DNA from: Tipula vernalis
Taxonomy: Eukaryota; Arthropoda; Insecta; Diptera; Tipulidae
Length of the DNA stretch: 64,000 bases
Direction: 5' to 3'
Assembly: GCA_958295665.1 (NCBI GenBank)
Contig: OY282559.1
Coordinates: 270,394,347-270,458,346, forward strand
The first letter of the stretch is position 1; every line of letters begins with the position of its first letter. The notes beneath the pieces are model-generated. The model saw only the letters and a program-made list of their open reading frames with translations, did no database searches and had not been told where the DNA came from. Shown one piece after another: positions 63,912 through 64,000 of this stretch. The translations under genes were made by a program, and so were the position numbers.

Positions 63912-64000
63912 ATATAATAATGTCGAATTCTTTCAGGCTAAAAAAAACTTGACTTGAGCAAGAAAAACGGAACTCGCCTTAGTAGAAAATGATTTAGTTC
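63912..64000. other. Window edge, upstream of the transposase gene
   Basis: About 90 bp upstream of the transposase frame, probably 5' untranslated or promoter sequence of the element, cut by the window end. Confidence 0.3.

Overview
The window looks like a piece of an insect nuclear genome, most probably a fly. It is AT-rich, has GT-AG introns and long (TA)n microsatellites, and carries a small secreted-protein gene family that resembles the dipteran CheA/DUF1091 group. Most of the rest is transposable-element (TE) sequence in several states of decay. I see no bacterial features and no rRNA, tRNA or CRISPR.

The likely host genes are three direct-orientation copies of one three-exon gene, inside duplicated blocks of about 1.5 kb at 4.3-5.8, 24.3-25.9 and 55.0-56.5 kb. 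Copies 1 and 3 are open and encode 189 residues. Copy 2 has a premature stop. About 20 and 30 kb of TEs now separate them.

Layout. 1.0-1.9 kb: Ty3/gypsy remnant. 3.5-4.1 kb: Tc1 fragments. 6.0-7.3 kb (-): gypsy gag remnant. 8.25-8.9 kb: SAMD3-like fragment, interrupted by a complete Tc1-type element with TIRs at 9025-10576. 13.1-16.6 kb (-): Jockey-like non-LTR element. 17200-24283: a 7.1-kb DNA transposon with TIRs, a transposase-like gene and a CIDE-N/SAMD3-like gene. 28.6-29.2 kb: internally deleted mariner. 29.9-31.6 kb: non-LTR debris. 31.9-33.7 kb (-): gypsy debris. 34.75-36.5 kb: a second gypsy type. 36.6-37.1 kb (-): mariner fragment. 38.0-39.6 kb: R1-like non-LTR debris. 39.7-52.6 kb: an Osvaldo-like gypsy element. 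53.9-54.3 kb: non-LTR RNase H fragment. 56.9-58.4 kb: gypsy debris. 59.3-63.9 kb (-): a TNP2/CACTA-like transposase gene followed by a spliced DUF4806-like gene.

The clearest architecture is the nest at 39.7-52.6 kb. The gypsy element is split in its RNase H region by a Penelope-like element (GIY-YIG endonuclease; 12-bp target duplication at 42567-42578 and 45465-45476). It is split again in its integrase by a MULE-type transposon (46302-51942) with TIRs of about 460 bp.

The most interesting theme is that three different DNA transposons here pair a transposase with an unusual partner: a C-terminal cysteine-protease-like (USP/C19-like) domain in the MULE, a CIDE-N/SAMD3-like protein in the 17-24 kb element, and a DUF4806 protein in the 59-64 kb element. 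All three are broken by stops or frameshifts in this copy, but their domain order is still readable.
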